Below, in pieces: positions 1 through 9,550 of a stretch of DNA of 41,824 nucleotides; within the stretch, counting starts at the first letter, position 1; every line of letters begins with the position of its first letter. The stretch spans positions 1 through 41,824 of the forward strand of contig JASEGR010000017.1 of assembly GCA_030017955.1 (NCBI GenBank). Reading direction: 5' to 3'. The notes beneath the pieces were generated by a model. It was not told where the DNA came from. It did no database searches and saw only the letters and a program-made list of their open reading frames with translations. The DNA comes from Candidatus Eisenbacteria bacterium. Its GTDB lineage: Bacteria; Eisenbacteria; RBG-16-71-46; JASEGR01. The position numbers and the translations under genes are program-made.

Positions 1-123
1 GGAGGTTACACCATCTCCTCTTTTACAGGAAGCCTATGACATCACCCCTATGACCCCGATTAACCAACTCCTTTTTCGGAGGTTACACCATCTCCTCTTT
101 TACAGGAAGCCTATGACATCACC
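1..123. repeat. Tandem direct repeat, 46-base unit, period 77
   Basis: Bases 1-46 and 78-123 are identical. The unit contains a short imperfect inverted repeat (GGAGGT / ATCTCC). The first copy touches the window edge, so the array may continue to the left. On the minus strand the second copy supplies the last codons and the TAA stop of the membrane-fragment gene at 100-543, and the first copy repeats those codons downstream. I do not recognise the repeat as a named family. Confidence 0.85.
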
Positions 124-543
124 GTTTAGAATTCCTGCAATCGCAATAATAATGAACTCCATCATCGTAGCTATAGACGGTCTTCCAGCAATCCAGTCTT
201 GTGAAGTCGCCTCTTGCACCTCTTTGATAAACAAATCCTCTATGCCTAAGCGCACTCTCAAGAAACAAGAAGCCAAAAGTAACGCCATAAATAGAAGGAT
301 AGTTAATGAAGCCAAAGGAAGAATAACCTGCGCGAATCCAGATTGCGCTTCTTGAGACTTTGCAATAAAATATACAGTAAGACCGCTTAGGAAAAAGCAG
401 AGGGCGGTCGAAAATTTCATAGTTATCCACGTCGGCAAAATGCTTTTTAGAATACCGATATCAAAAATCCAACCCGCCATAACCATAATTCCCGCAACCA
501 TAACAATAATGCTCAGTATTTTTGCTATCTTTTGTCTATTCAT
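100..543 (-). pseudogene. Truncated membrane sensor fragment (N-terminal transmembrane region of a sensor kinase or cyclase type protein)
   Basis: This 147-residue protein has hydrophobic segments near residues 8-26, 43-60, 73-93 and 125-142. The stretch WIFDIGILKSILPTWITMKF is the kind of sequence found in N-terminal membrane domains that precede PAS, histidine kinase or diguanylate cyclase modules. No such module follows: the frame stops in a TAA lying inside the left-edge direct repeat. The start ATG has a good ribosome site (GGGAGA, 7 bases upstream). What is seen is a membrane-only protein ending in the repeat; that it was truncated by recombination at the repeat is inference. It could instead be a genuine small membrane protein. 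Confidence 0.55.
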
Positions 544-611
544 AACTTATTCTCCCAGTAGAGCGTTAAGGACGTTGAGACCGCTTCCGTCGTGGAATAT
601 TATCGTCCAGG

Positions 612-640
612 TTCCTAAAACTAAAAGAGAAAAATGTCAA
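612..640 (-). promoter_or_regulatory. Possible sigma-70-type promoter for the membrane fragment
   Basis: On the minus strand a consensus TTGACA (635-640) is followed after 17 bases by TAGGAA (612-617), a weak -10. It lies about 70 bases upstream of the ATG at 543. The -35 match is perfect but the -10 match is poor. The rest of the 544-828 gap holds no gene that I can support. Confidence 0.3.
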
Positions 641-828
641 ACCCTTGCAGTCAACATTCAAAGCACGTGACATTTCCTTAGTGCTCGCTGTGACAACCTT
701 GTCGTTGACAAAGTGATGACGCTGTACGAGCATGAGTGTTCGGGAATAAGACCGACCCTGGCAGTTTGTGTCATGAAGAGGTCTGAGCGATAGAGGCCTA
801 ATCGTGCAAGAAAATAACAATCTAATCT

Positions 829-1695
829 ATGAATGTTCTTGACATACCCGAACTCGTAATGGCAGGTGAACTGGTGAAAAAGAAGGCGGTTTCGACTAAA
901 GAAATGGCGGGTTTCCTCAAGGTTGCCACTTCAGTCGCAGTCCAGGCAGGAGAAATATTGGCAAAGAACTTTGGAAAGACTCAGAAGGTAGAACTCAAGG
1001 GAGAAATCGACCTGGTAACCGACATTGACAGGAGATCGCAGGAGTTCATTGTGGGGAAACTAGGGAAAGCTTTCCCTGACCACTCGATAATGGCCGAAGA
1101 GGCGCTCTTCGAGAAGAAGCATTCTCAGTACCTCTGGATAATCGATCCACTTGACGGCACGACGAACTATGCGCACGGATTTCCAGTTTTTTGCGTCTCG
1201 ATTGCGCTTCAGTTCGAGAAGACAATGGTTGCCGGCGTAATTCATAATCCGCTTCTCGGCGAGACATTTTCAGCAGGAACCGGGATGGGAACAAGGTTGA
1301 ATGGCAAGAGGGTTGTCGTCTCGAAGACCCGGCTTCTCACCAATAGCCTCCTTGCGACCGGCTTCCCATATGATTTACGGAAGCACGCCAACGAATACCT
1401 CAGGGTCTTCTGTGATATGGCGGTCCGGGCAAGAGCTGTTAGAAGAGCAGGCTCCGCGGCCCTCGACCTTGCCTATCTGGCGTGCGGCAGATTCGACGGA
1501 TTCTGGGAGATGAAACTGAAGCCCTGGGACATTGCTGCAGGAGCCCTCATGGTGAAAGAGGCAGGCGGCAGAACCACAGACTATGACGGCTGCAGATTCG
1601 ACCTGAGGAAAGGTAGCCTCGCAGCATCAAATGGTAGAATTCATCGGGAACTGCTGGCAGCGCTCGAGTTGACTAAGCGTATGCGGCGTTCTTGA
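829..1695 (+). CDS. suhB: Inositol monophosphatase family protein (SuhB-like)
   Basis: A Mg2+-dependent phosphatase of the IMPase/FIG superfamily, cytoplasmic, acting on inositol-1-phosphate or a related sugar phosphate such as fructose-1,6-bisphosphate or PAP; the exact substrate cannot be read from the sequence. All metal-site motifs are present: MAEE at 88-91, DPLDGTTNY at 106-114 and WDIAAG at 233-238, followed by the usual EAGG. At 288 residues it is slightly longer than typical, because about 25 residues precede the first family helix (MAGFLKVATSVAVQAGEIL, residue 26). No strong ribosome site precedes the ATG at 829; ATGs at 859 and 904 are alternatives. It stands alone on the plus strand and is convergent with lon, 33 bases away. 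The symbol is a family label, not proof of the E. coli role. Confidence 0.9.
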   Translation: MNVLDIPELVMAGELVKKKAVSTKEMAGFLKVATSVAVQAGEILAKNFGKTQKVELKGEIDLVTDIDRRSQEFIVGKLGKAFPDHSIMAEEALFEKKHSQYLWIIDPLDGTTNYAHGFPVFCVSIALQFEKTMVAGVIHNPLLGETFSAGTGMGTRLNGKRVVVSKTRLLTNSLLATGFPYDLRKHANEYLRVFCDMAVRARAVRRAGSAALDLAYLACGRFDGFWEMKLKPWDIAAGALMVKEAGGRTTDYDGCRFDLRKGSLAASNGRIHRELLAALELTKRMRRS

Positions 1696-1728
1696 TTTCT
1701 TCCGTGGATCCCGTGGAAACTCCCCTCG

Positions 1729-4218
1729 CTATTCTTCGATGGTGATCTTGCCCGAGCTTCTTCTCTTCCGTATCTCCTCGACGACGATTTCGTCCGGACT
1801 CTTTCCGGGCGCAATGACAATGTTGAGAAGCGCAAGCCTGAAAACCTCATCAATTCTCTCTACGAAGGAGACCTGCATCTTCTCTCTTATCTCCGCCGGG
1901 ATCTCTTCGAGGTCTTTCTCATTCTCTTTCGGGACAATCACGGAGCTTATCCCGACTCTGTGAGCCGCAAGCATCTTTTCCTTGAGCCCGCCGACTCCAA
2001 GAATCCTTCCCCTGAGTGTAATCTCACCCGTCATTGCGATGTCGTTTCTCACCGGTTTCTCGCTCAGTGCAGAGGCAATGGCAAGACAGGTAGTTATGCC
2101 GGAAGATGGACCATCCTTCGGGACTGCTCCCTGGGGAAAGTGAACATGAACGTCGTAGTCGCTGAAGTTCGACTGATCAATCTCAAGAAAATCCGCCCTT
2201 GACCTCACATAGCTGTAGGCGGCCTGCACAGATTCCTTCATAATTTCGCCAAGCTGACCTGTGATGACGAGCTTTCCGGAACCATGCATCTTGAGCGCTT
2301 CGACCAGGAGCAGGGAGCCGCCTGTTCCTGTCCATGCAAGTCCGGTCGCAACTCCAACCTCTGGTTCAGATTCACCCCTCTCTCTCAGGTAGGGTGGCGC
2401 TCCGAGAAGAGTTTCAACATCTTTTGAAGTCACATCCCACGGCCCCTTCTCTCCCAGCGCCTTTCTTTTCACATATTTCCTGAGGAGAAAATCGACTTGT
2501 CTTACAAGCTCTCTTACTCCGGCCTCATTCGTGTAGAGTTCGATAATCTTTTCCAACGCGTCATTGGAAAGTCTGATCTCATCCTGGGAAAGCCCTTGAA
2601 GAACCGCTCTCCTGGGGATGATGAATCTCTTTGCGATTTCAAACTTCTCAGTGTCTGTATAGCCGGGGAGTTCTATTGTCTCCATGAGCTCAAGCAGCGC
2701 CTCGGGAATAAACTCGGCAATATTGGCGCTGGCCATGAAAAGCACCCTGGAAAGGTCATAGGGGATTCCCAGGTAATTGTCCACAAATGACGAGTTAGAC
2801 TCCGGATTCAGGGCTTCAAAAAGCGCGGCCCACGGTTCCCCGATTGTCCCCTCGCTCCTTACTCTGTCCACCTCATCGAGCATGAAAACCGGGTTGTTCG
2901 TCTCGGCGCCCCTCAACGCTCTTATTATCTTGCCGGGCTGTGAGCCAGGCAGAGTTTTCCTCTCGCCTCTTATTTCTGCCTCGTCTGTAACGCCTCCAAC
3001 ATTCACCCTCAAGAAAGGCCTGTTCAAGGCGCGCGCCACCGATTCGGAAAGAGAAGTCTTTGCAGTTCCGGGCGGACCGACAAAACAAAGAATGGACGGT
3101 GTGACATCTTTTCTGAGCTTTCGCACGGCGAGATACTCTACTATCCTCTCCTTCACCTTCTCCATCCCGTAATGGTCCTCGTTGAGGATCTCTTCAACTT
3201 TCTTGAGGTCTATCTCCTCGGGAAGCTCTTTCCCCCACGGGAGTGAAAGCACCCAGTCAAGGTAATTCTTCACCGGGCCGTATTCAGTGGAACTGGGAGG
3301 AATTGTCCTCAGCTTCTGAATTTCACTGGCGAGGTACTTCTTGCTTGGCTGGGAGATTGAAAGCTCGGCCAGCTTCTTTCTGAGCAACTCTATTTCTGAT
3401 TCCTGCGGCTCATCTTCTCCCAGTTCTTTCCTGATGGTCTTGAGCTCTTCTCTCAGGAAACGCTCTCTATCAGTCTTCTTGATTCTCAGCTTTGCGTCTT
3501 TTGTTATGCCGGCAAGGACACGCCTCTTCTCGAAAACGTTTTCAAGCACTTCCCGGACCACTTCAAGCCTCTCGACGACATCAAGGCTCGAAAGTGTTCT
3601 CTGCTTTCCCTCAAGCTCGAAGTCGATGGCAGTAGCCACGAAGTCAGCAAATGTTCCGGGCTCCGCCGCATTCATGCTTAATGTGTGGACAAGCTCCCGG
3701 GGATAGGCACGGTCCACTTCCACAAGATTCCTTGCAAGCTGAATTATCTTCTCAACAAGGACTGAAGCCTGTGAAGGGTCACTGACGGTCTCCTTCAGGC
3801 ATTCTACCTTTGCCTCAAGGTAGGGCTCAGTTTTGACGTACTCGACTATGGCAATTCTTCTCAAGCCCTCAAGAGCTACCTGAACCGTGCCGGAAGGCAT
3901 ATTCACCAGCCTGATCACTCTTGCAGCAATGCCTATCTTCTCTATCTCCTCGGGCTCAGGTTTACCTGAATTCATTCTCCGGGAGAGGAAAATCCCAACT
4001 ATTTCCTCGGGCTTGGAGTGTTCCCTGATAAGTCTCAAGTTTCTTTCAAAACCCACCTGCACAGTTGCGACTCCAAGGGGAAAAAGCACCGTGCTCATAA
4101 GCGGCAGGATCGGAAGGACTTCTGGAATCGAGGATTCAAGTATGTCTGCGCTTTTGCCGCGCCAGAACTTCTCCAATGTCATGACAGGTCTCGTTTTCTT
4201 CCGTGCATAGTACGTCAT
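1729..4218 (-). CDS. lon: Lon-type ATP-dependent protease, divergent AAA+ domain
   Basis: An 829-residue LonA-architecture protease: N-terminal substrate domain (about 34-230), coiled linker, AAA+ module (about 345-590) and C-terminal Ser-Lys protease domain (about 620-805). Walker A is GPPGTAKT (381-388), Walker B is FMLDE (445-449), and sensor-2 arginine is R569 in EAGVRE. The proteolytic dyad is intact: Ser705 in PKDGPSSG and Lys746 in GGLKEK. The AAA+ module is odd. The pore-loop Tyr-Ile of typical Lon (RTYIG) is Leu-Pro here (KTLPG, 423-424), and the arginine-finger motif LLDRM is LLELM (508-512). It should degrade proteins, but unfolding and ATPase coupling may be altered. The start is supported by AAGGGG about 11 bases upstream; M13 is an alternative. 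It follows smc by 122 bases on the same strand. Confidence 0.93.
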   Translation of the reverse strand: MTYYARKKTRPVMTLEKFWRGKSADILESSIPEVLPILPLMSTVLFPLGVATVQVGFERNLRLIREHSKPEEIVGIFLSRRMNSGKPEPEEIEKIGIAARVIRLVNMPSGTVQVALEGLRRIAIVEYVKTEPYLEAKVECLKETVSDPSQASVLVEKIIQLARNLVEVDRAYPRELVHTLSMNAAEPGTFADFVATAIDFELEGKQRTLSSLDVVERLEVVREVLENVFEKRRVLAGITKDAKLRIKKTDRERFLREELKTIRKELGEDEPQESEIELLRKKLAELSISQPSKKYLASEIQKLRTIPPSSTEYGPVKNYLDWVLSLPWGKELPEEIDLKKVEEILNEDHYGMEKVKERIVEYLAVRKLRKDVTPSILCFVGPPGTAKTSLSESVARALNRPFLRVNVGGVTDEAEIRGERKTLPGSQPGKIIRALRGAETNNPVFMLDEVDRVRSEGTIGEPWAALFEALNPESNSSFVDNYLGIPYDLSRVLFMASANIAEFIPEALLELMETIELPGYTDTEKFEIAKRFIIPRRAVLQGLSQDEIRLSNDALEKIIELYTNEAGVRELVRQVDFLLRKYVKRKALGEKGPWDVTSKDVETLLGAPPYLRERGESEPEVGVATGLAWTGTGGSLLLVEALKMHGSGKLVITGQLGEIMKESVQAAYSYVRSRADFLEIDQSNFSDYDVHVHFPQGAVPKDGPSSGITTCLAIASALSEKPVRNDIAMTGEITLRGRILGVGGLKEKMLAAHRVGISSVIVPKENEKDLEEIPAEIREKMQVSFVERIDEVFRLALLNIVIAPGKSPDEIVVEEIRKRRSSGKITIEE

Positions 4219-4340
4219 AACAGATACTACCCCTTGGCTGGAATTTCAATCCAAAACTGTAAGGGCCTGCAAAAGTGGAAGTTTCGCCCTAATCTATCGG
4301 AAGAATACTGGAAAACATGGGGAGGAAAAGCTGGACGCCA

Positions 4341-7300
4341 TTAGAGCAGGGTTTCAACCTCTTCTCTGATTTCTTTCCTGATTTCTTTTTTCTCCGCCTC
4401 TCTCCCGTCGAACTGAACCGACACGACGGTGGACACACCTGGCTCAGCCATCGTTACTCCATAAAGCCGGTCAGCCACCTCCATCGTCCTTTTGTTGTGA
4501 GTTATGACGATGAACTGGGTGTTCTTGCAGAAGAGCTTGAGAAGACTCGTGAATCTGTCAATGTTGGCGTCGTCAAGCGGCGCGTCCACTTCATCGAGGA
4601 TGCAGAATGGGGAGGATTTCACCAAATAGAGACCGAGGAGAAACGCTATTGCCGTAAGAGCCTTTTCTCCCCCTGAGAGAAGATCCAGGCGCTGGAGCAC
4701 TTTCCCCCTTGGTCTCGCCACAACTTCAATCTCGGCCTCGAGCGGATCCTCTCCGACGAGTATGAGCTCGGCGTTACCACCCTCAAAGAGCGTCGAAAAC
4801 ACCTGGGAGAAGTTTTGCCCAGCCGTCTGAAACGTCTCCATGAAAAGCTTCCGTGCAGTCTCATTTATTGTATTGATCACGTCGAGCAGTTTTTCTTTGG
4901 CCTCGACAAGATCCGTCCTCTGACTGTCAAGGAACCCAAGTCTCTGCTTCTTCGCGTCAAACTCATCAACTGCAAGAAGATTTACAGGTCCGAGCGCCTT
5001 GAATCGTCCTTTCAGGAACTCATACCTCCTCGACAGCCCCTCCTCGGTTATTTCCTCAGCGGCCTCGGAGGATGAAGAAGAGCCCGTAACAGCCGGCTCC
5101 ACCTCAGCTTCTTGGCCGGAGCCAAGTCCCTCCTGGACATGGCCGTGGCTTTGCTCCGCCGGCCAGCTCACATCGATGCCAAACTCCGAGAGGGCTGACT
5201 CCTTGAGAGCTCTACTCTCGGTCCTCACCTCAAGCAGTCCAAGTTCGATCCAGTGGACCCTCTTTATAAGACTGTCCACCTCTCCTCGCGCTGATTTCAC
5301 TTCCGACTCTTTGAGGCCCACGCTGATCTGTGTTTCTTTATGAGTCTTTTCTATCTCAGAAAGAAGGGATTCACATTCTTCCTTCTTCTTGCGCGCCTCC
5401 TCCCCACCGACGCCAAGTTCCACAGCCCTCTTCTCTATTTCCAGAAGCGACGACTCAAGCTCCCTGCCTTCGATTTCTTCCTGCTCACGCTCCCTCAAGA
5501 GCCCCTCTCTGAGCCGCTCGATCCTCTCTATCGATGAAGTAAGCTCCTTGGATCTCGAAGCAACCCTTACCCACGACATCTTCTTTTCACCAACTGCCTC
5601 CTGAACCTCCTCTTTCTTCAGCTCGAACTCTTTGACATCAAGGGCTGCCTGTGTGAGAGCGGCCTCATCTTCCTTGTTTCCAGTTTCCAGGGAGAGGAGC
5701 TCAGACCTGAGCAGAGAGGCCCTTCCCTCAAGCTCACCGATTTCCCCCTGCGCAACCCTTGAATTCTCCTCGACTTCATCAATCTTCCTTTGAATGTGGT
5801 CGACTTGAGAGGTGAGGTTGTGATACTCCTTTTCCATCTGAAGGAGAGCCTCCATTGCGACCGAGAGCACCACTTCAAGCTCACTCGTCTCACGATTGAG
5901 CACTTCCTTCTCGATCTCTTCTTCGAGGATCCGGGCTCTCATGCCTTCCAGGAGCCTTGTGCACTCCGTCTTTTCTACCTCAAGCCTCTTCAGTTCGTCC
6001 TTTCTTTCCAGGAATCCTTCCAGCTTCTCTCCTCCGGAGATGTGCCCCTTCGCCGAGATGAATTCTCCATCCAGAGTGACGAGTCTTATGTCCTCTGAAC
6101 CTTCAGCATCTGCAATCCTGGTGGCTGTCTGTCTGTTCTCGACAATCAGAACACCGTTCAGCAGGAAATTGAGCACACCCTGGAGCTCGCTGCCGGCCCT
6201 CACCTTCTCAACAGCAGCGCCCAGAACGCCGGGCTCTCTGAGAATCCAGTCCGGCGGATTCTTCTTCTGAACATTACGCAGCGTCTGAAGGGGAAGAAAC
6301 GTGACCTTCCCTGCTTTCTTCGAGGAGAGCCAGTCCATGCAGGAGAATGCATCGCCTGCAGTCTGAGTCACAACATACTGGAGAGAATTCCCAAGCGCTG
6401 CCTCAAGCGCATCAAGGAGACCGTGCTCAACTTCGATGAGGTTGGCCACAACACCCACAAGTCCAGGATGCTGGTTTTCCAGCATAAGCCTTCTGACCCC
6501 GGTCTCGTATCCCTCAAAAGATGCATTGAGCTCCCTGAGTGTCTCCAATCTGGAGGACACACCGGCAAGCTCTTCTCCCTTCTTCCTCTCTTCTATCCTC
6601 TGCGTCCTAAGCGACTCATCAATTCCAATAAGCTTCTCTCTTGAAGAGACTATCTTTGAGCGAAGCTCATCGACATGGCTCCGCTTGGATTCCACATTAT
6701 CTTTGAGCCCGAGCCGAAGTGACTCTGTCTCATCAAGCTGTACCTTCAGGGATACTTTCTCATCTGCAAGGCGGGAAGCAGTATCCGACAGCGAAGAGAG
6801 TCTGGAGGTGCTTCTTTCAAGCTCGGCCCTCTTCTGAACTGTGGCCTGGAAGCTCTCGAGGACGGTTTTTCTTGCCTCCTCTTCGACATTTCTCCTCTTG
6901 AAGAGTATGGAATCCACCTCGGCCAGAACGGCTTCGAGGCCCCTCAGCTCTTCTGCTTCCCTTGCGAGATTCGCCTCGGCCTCAAGGCTTGCCTTCTCCA
7001 CCTCTTCGCCATCGATCCTTGTCTCTTCAAGCTTCGCATCTATTCGTTCCCTGGATCTGACTCCTTCCTGAAGTCTCTCCAGTATTCCACCCTTTCTTGC
7101 ATCCAGAACCATGATCTCTCTAACGATTTCTTCCAGCTCGCGCTCGCGGGCATTGAGTTCAAACTGGGTCTTTCTGAGCTCTGTCTCACCCTTGAGAGAC
7201 TCGACTCTCAGTTCCTCGCAATCTGCCTCCATCTTGAGAAGAGATGCGGCAAGGTGATCTCTCTTTTCCTTTTCTTTCTCCTCATCCTGAGAAAGTTCCT

Positions 7301-8024
7301 TTTCTTTGAGCGAAAGCCGGCCCATCTTCATGACGCCGAGCGCAATGCCGACCCGCTTCAACTCTTCTTCCAGTCTCTTGTACCGCCGTGCTTTCCCCAC
7401 CTGCCTTCTCAAAGAACGGACTTCCTTTTCGAGCTCTCCAATAATGTCATTTACCCTGATTATGTCCTGCTCCGTGAGGCTCAGTTTTCCGAGGGCCTCC
7501 TTCCTTCTCACCTTGTACTTCATGATCCCCGAGGCCTCATCCAGAAGGAAACGCCTCGCACCTCCCGAATCGGCAAGAATCGATTCAACCATGTCTCTTT
7601 CGATGATCGAGTAGGCCTGAACACCCATGCCGGTATCAAGAAAGAGGTCCCTTATGTCTTTCAGCCTGCACGTGTTCCGGTTCAGCGAGTACTCGCTTTC
7701 TCCGGACCTGAAGACTCTTCTTCCTATCTCAACTTCCGAGTATTCGACGGGCAGGATGTTCCTGGTGTTCGAGATAGTGAGCGAGACATCTGCCATGCCA
7801 AGCGGTTTCCTCTGGACTGTCCCGTTGAAGATGACATCTTCCATCTCGTGACCCCTGAGTGTCTTTGCGCTCTGCTCGCCAAGCACCCACCTTATCGAGT
7901 CGACGATATTGCTCTTTCCACAGCCGTTGGGACCAACAATCGCAGTTATGCCGGGCCCGAACTCAAGCTCGAGCTTCTTGTTGAATGACTTGAAGCCGAC
8001 TACCTTAAGCTTCTTGAGAAACAT
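4341..8024 (-). CDS. smc: Chromosome segregation protein SMC
   Basis: A full-length 1227-residue SMC ATPase that forms a ring-shaped dimer on DNA and compacts and segregates chromosomes with ScpA/ScpB, neither of which is in the window. The N-terminal head has Walker A GPNGCGKS at 31-38. Long charged coiled coils span about 170-515 and 665-1020. The hinge lies at about 520-665 and includes the SGGE turn typical of SMC hinges (663-666). The C-terminal head has the ABC signature LSGGE (1116-1120) and Walker B FCILDE (1140-1145). The start ATG has AGAGGG 6 bases upstream. The stop codon of selA lies only 34 bases upstream, so the two are probably cotranscribed. Length and motif order are normal for bacterial SMC. 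Confidence 0.97.
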   Translation of the reverse strand: MFLKKLKVVGFKSFNKKLELEFGPGITAIVGPNGCGKSNIVDSIRWVLGEQSAKTLRGHEMEDVIFNGTVQRKPLGMADVSLTISNTRNILPVEYSEVEIGRRVFRSGESEYSLNRNTCRLKDIRDLFLDTGMGVQAYSIIERDMVESILADSGGARRFLLDEASGIMKYKVRRKEALGKLSLTEQDIIRVNDIIGELEKEVRSLRRQVGKARRYKRLEEELKRVGIALGVMKMGRLSLKEKELSQDEEKEKEKRDHLAASLLKMEADCEELRVESLKGETELRKTQFELNARERELEEIVREIMVLDARKGGILERLQEGVRSRERIDAKLEETRIDGEEVEKASLEAEANLAREAEELRGLEAVLAEVDSILFKRRNVEEEARKTVLESFQATVQKRAELERSTSRLSSLSDTASRLADEKVSLKVQLDETESLRLGLKDNVESKRSHVDELRSKIVSSREKLIGIDESLRTQRIEERKKGEELAGVSSRLETLRELNASFEGYETGVRRLMLENQHPGLVGVVANLIEVEHGLLDALEAALGNSLQYVVTQTAGDAFSCMDWLSSKKAGKVTFLPLQTLRNVQKKNPPDWILREPGVLGAAVEKVRAGSELQGVLNFLLNGVLIVENRQTATRIADAEGSEDIRLVTLDGEFISAKGHISGGEKLEGFLERKDELKRLEVEKTECTRLLEGMRARILEEEIEKEVLNRETSELEVVLSVAMEALLQMEKEYHNLTSQVDHIQRKIDEVEENSRVAQGEIGELEGRASLLRSELLSLETGNKEDEAALTQAALDVKEFELKKEEVQEAVGEKKMSWVRVASRSKELTSSIERIERLREGLLREREQEEIEGRELESSLLEIEKRAVELGVGGEEARKKKEECESLLSEIEKTHKETQISVGLKESEVKSARGEVDSLIKRVHWIELGLLEVRTESRALKESALSEFGIDVSWPAEQSHGHVQEGLGSGQEAEVEPAVTGSSSSSEAAEEITEEGLSRRYEFLKGRFKALGPVNLLAVDEFDAKKQRLGFLDSQRTDLVEAKEKLLDVINTINETARKLFMETFQTAGQNFSQVFSTLFEGGNAELILVGEDPLEAEIEVVARPRGKVLQRLDLLSGGEKALTAIAFLLGLYLVKSSPFCILDEVDAPLDDANIDRFTSLLKLFCKNTQFIVITHNKRTMEVADRLYGVTMAEPGVSTVVSVQFDGREAEKKEIRKEIREEVETLL

Positions 8025-8058
8025 TAGATACCCTCTTCAGCGTACGCGTCTGCGACAC

Positions 8059-9486
8059 TCAGCCCCTCGCTTTTCTCAAGGCAAGAAGTATGAGCCCTGA
8101 AAGAAGCTCATCCATTTCTTCTTCAACAGTCCTCAGGTCAAGAAGAAGCTTCCCGTCTTGTATCCTGGCAATCACAGGCGGCTCTCCCAATCTCAGTTTT
8201 TCCTCGGTTCTCTCAAGGAATGCACCTTTCCCGTTGATCGCCACGAGCACGGTCGGGAGTTCAAGCATCGGAAGCGCACCGCCTCCGATTTCCGACTTTC
8301 CTTTCAGCAATTCTACCTCACAGCCCTGGGGAAGCTCACCAGAAATCTTCTCCATCACAGTCTTTGCCCGGCGCTCTATTTTGCCAGGTTCAAGCATTAT
8401 CATCCTCAGTGCAGGAATCTCGCTTGCCGCGAACTCTTCGTCAAGATAGGCAAGGAGAGTCGTCTCAAGAACGGAAAGTCTCATCTTGTCAACTCTGAGG
8501 GCACGCGTGAGCGGGTTTCTGGATAGTTTCGCGACCAGTTCCCTCTTGCCGACAATAACCCCGGCTTGCGGCCCCCCGAGAAGTTTATCTCCGCTGAAGG
8601 TGACAAGCGAAGCTCCGCACTTCACGCTCTCTCTTGTCACCGGCTCTTTCATTCCCGCGCGTGAAAGGTCTATGAAAGCCCCGCTTCCAAGGTCTTCCAC
8701 TACAGGGATATTGTGCTTCTCTCCGATTTCCACGAGCTCCGCAAGCGGAACGTCACTCACGAAACCCAGCATTTCGAAGTTACTTCTGTGAACCTTAAGA
8801 ATAAGCGCAGTCTTATCGGTTATCGCATCAGCGTAGTCCTTCGGGTTCGTCTTGTTGGTCGTTCCAACTTCAACAAGTTTTGCGCCGCTCCTTGCCATTA
8901 CCTCGGGGAGTCTGAACGAGCCGCCGATTTCTACAAGCTCGCCTCTTGAGACTATGACTTCCTTCTTTCTTGCGAGAGTATTAAGCACGAGAAGGACCGC
9001 GGCCGCATTGTTGTTGACGACTGTTGCAGCTTCGGCACCGGTTAGTCTTGTGAGCAGCGCCCCTACGTGGATTTCCCTCGAGCCGCGTTTTCCTGTTTCG
9101 AGCTCATACTCAAGATTGCAGTATCCTTCTACTGCTTCTCTCATCCGTTCTGCGGCCATGCGTGAAATCGGGGCTCTCCCGAGATTTGTGTGAAGCACGA
9201 CGCCTGCCGCATTTATGACCCGCCGCAGGCGCGGTTTCAGTTTCCCTTCTATCTTCTTCGAGACTTCCTGAGAAAACGTATCAGGGTCGAAGTCAAATGC
9301 AGCTGTTTCTTCTTCGACCAAAGACTTTCTGCTGCTTTCCAAAAGTTCCTGCACGCTTTCCCTCACTAAGCCCCGCGGATGTTTCGCCAGAAGTTTCTCT
9401 ATCTGAGGAAGGTTGAGGATCTTTTCAACGGAAGGAATTTTCCTCAACTCCCCGTCTTTCCCGGTCACTCTTTTCTCATCGCTCAT
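8059..9486 (-). CDS. selA: L-seryl-tRNA(Sec) selenium transferase SelA
   Basis: A PLP-dependent enzyme that converts seryl-tRNA(Sec) to selenocysteinyl-tRNA(Sec) using selenophosphate. From the ATG at 9486 it is 475 residues. The N-terminal region IPSVEKIL...LLAKHPRGLV matches the SelA tRNA-binding domain, AGVVLHTNLGRAP (94-106) is the family signature, and K301 in FSGDKLLGGPQAG is the expected PLP lysine. The frame stays open upstream to an ATG at 9681, but those 65 extra residues look unlike SelA and overlap a good promoter (9551-9578), so 9486 is preferred. selB, selD and tRNA-Sec are not in the window, and no in-frame TGA selenoprotein is evident nearby. It is first in an apparent selA-smc unit. 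Confidence 0.95.
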   Translation of the reverse strand: MSDEKRVTGKDGELRKIPSVEKILNLPQIEKLLAKHPRGLVRESVQELLESSRKSLVEEETAAFDFDPDTFSQEVSKKIEGKLKPRLRRVINAAGVVLHTNLGRAPISRMAAERMREAVEGYCNLEYELETGKRGSREIHVGALLTRLTGAEAATVVNNNAAAVLLVLNTLARKKEVIVSRGELVEIGGSFRLPEVMARSGAKLVEVGTTNKTNPKDYADAITDKTALILKVHRSNFEMLGFVSDVPLAELVEIGEKHNIPVVEDLGSGAFIDLSRAGMKEPVTRESVKCGASLVTFSGDKLLGGPQAGVIVGKRELVAKLSRNPLTRALRVDKMRLSVLETTLLAYLDEEFAASEIPALRMIMLEPGKIERRAKTVMEKISGELPQGCEVELLKGKSEIGGGALPMLELPTVLVAINGKGAFLERTEEKLRLGEPPVIARIQDGKLLLDLRTVEEEMDELLSGLILLALRKARG

Positions 9487-9550
9487 GAGACGTTCCGACT
9501 CAACTTCCGGCCGCCCGGGCTTTTTCAAGTCCCACGGCCATCTTAGGCCA

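Noticed and set aside
1-123. CRISPR array
   Set aside because: Only two copies of a 46-base unit with a 31-base spacer are visible, one copy runs into a coding frame, and no cas gene is present.
566-820. 84-codon minus-strand frame in the gap before the IMPase gene
   Set aside because: No ribosome site, no recognisable domain, and composition unlike the neighbouring genes.
7254-7988. 244-codon plus-strand open frame
   Set aside because: It is antisense to the SMC head domain, whose motifs are unambiguous.
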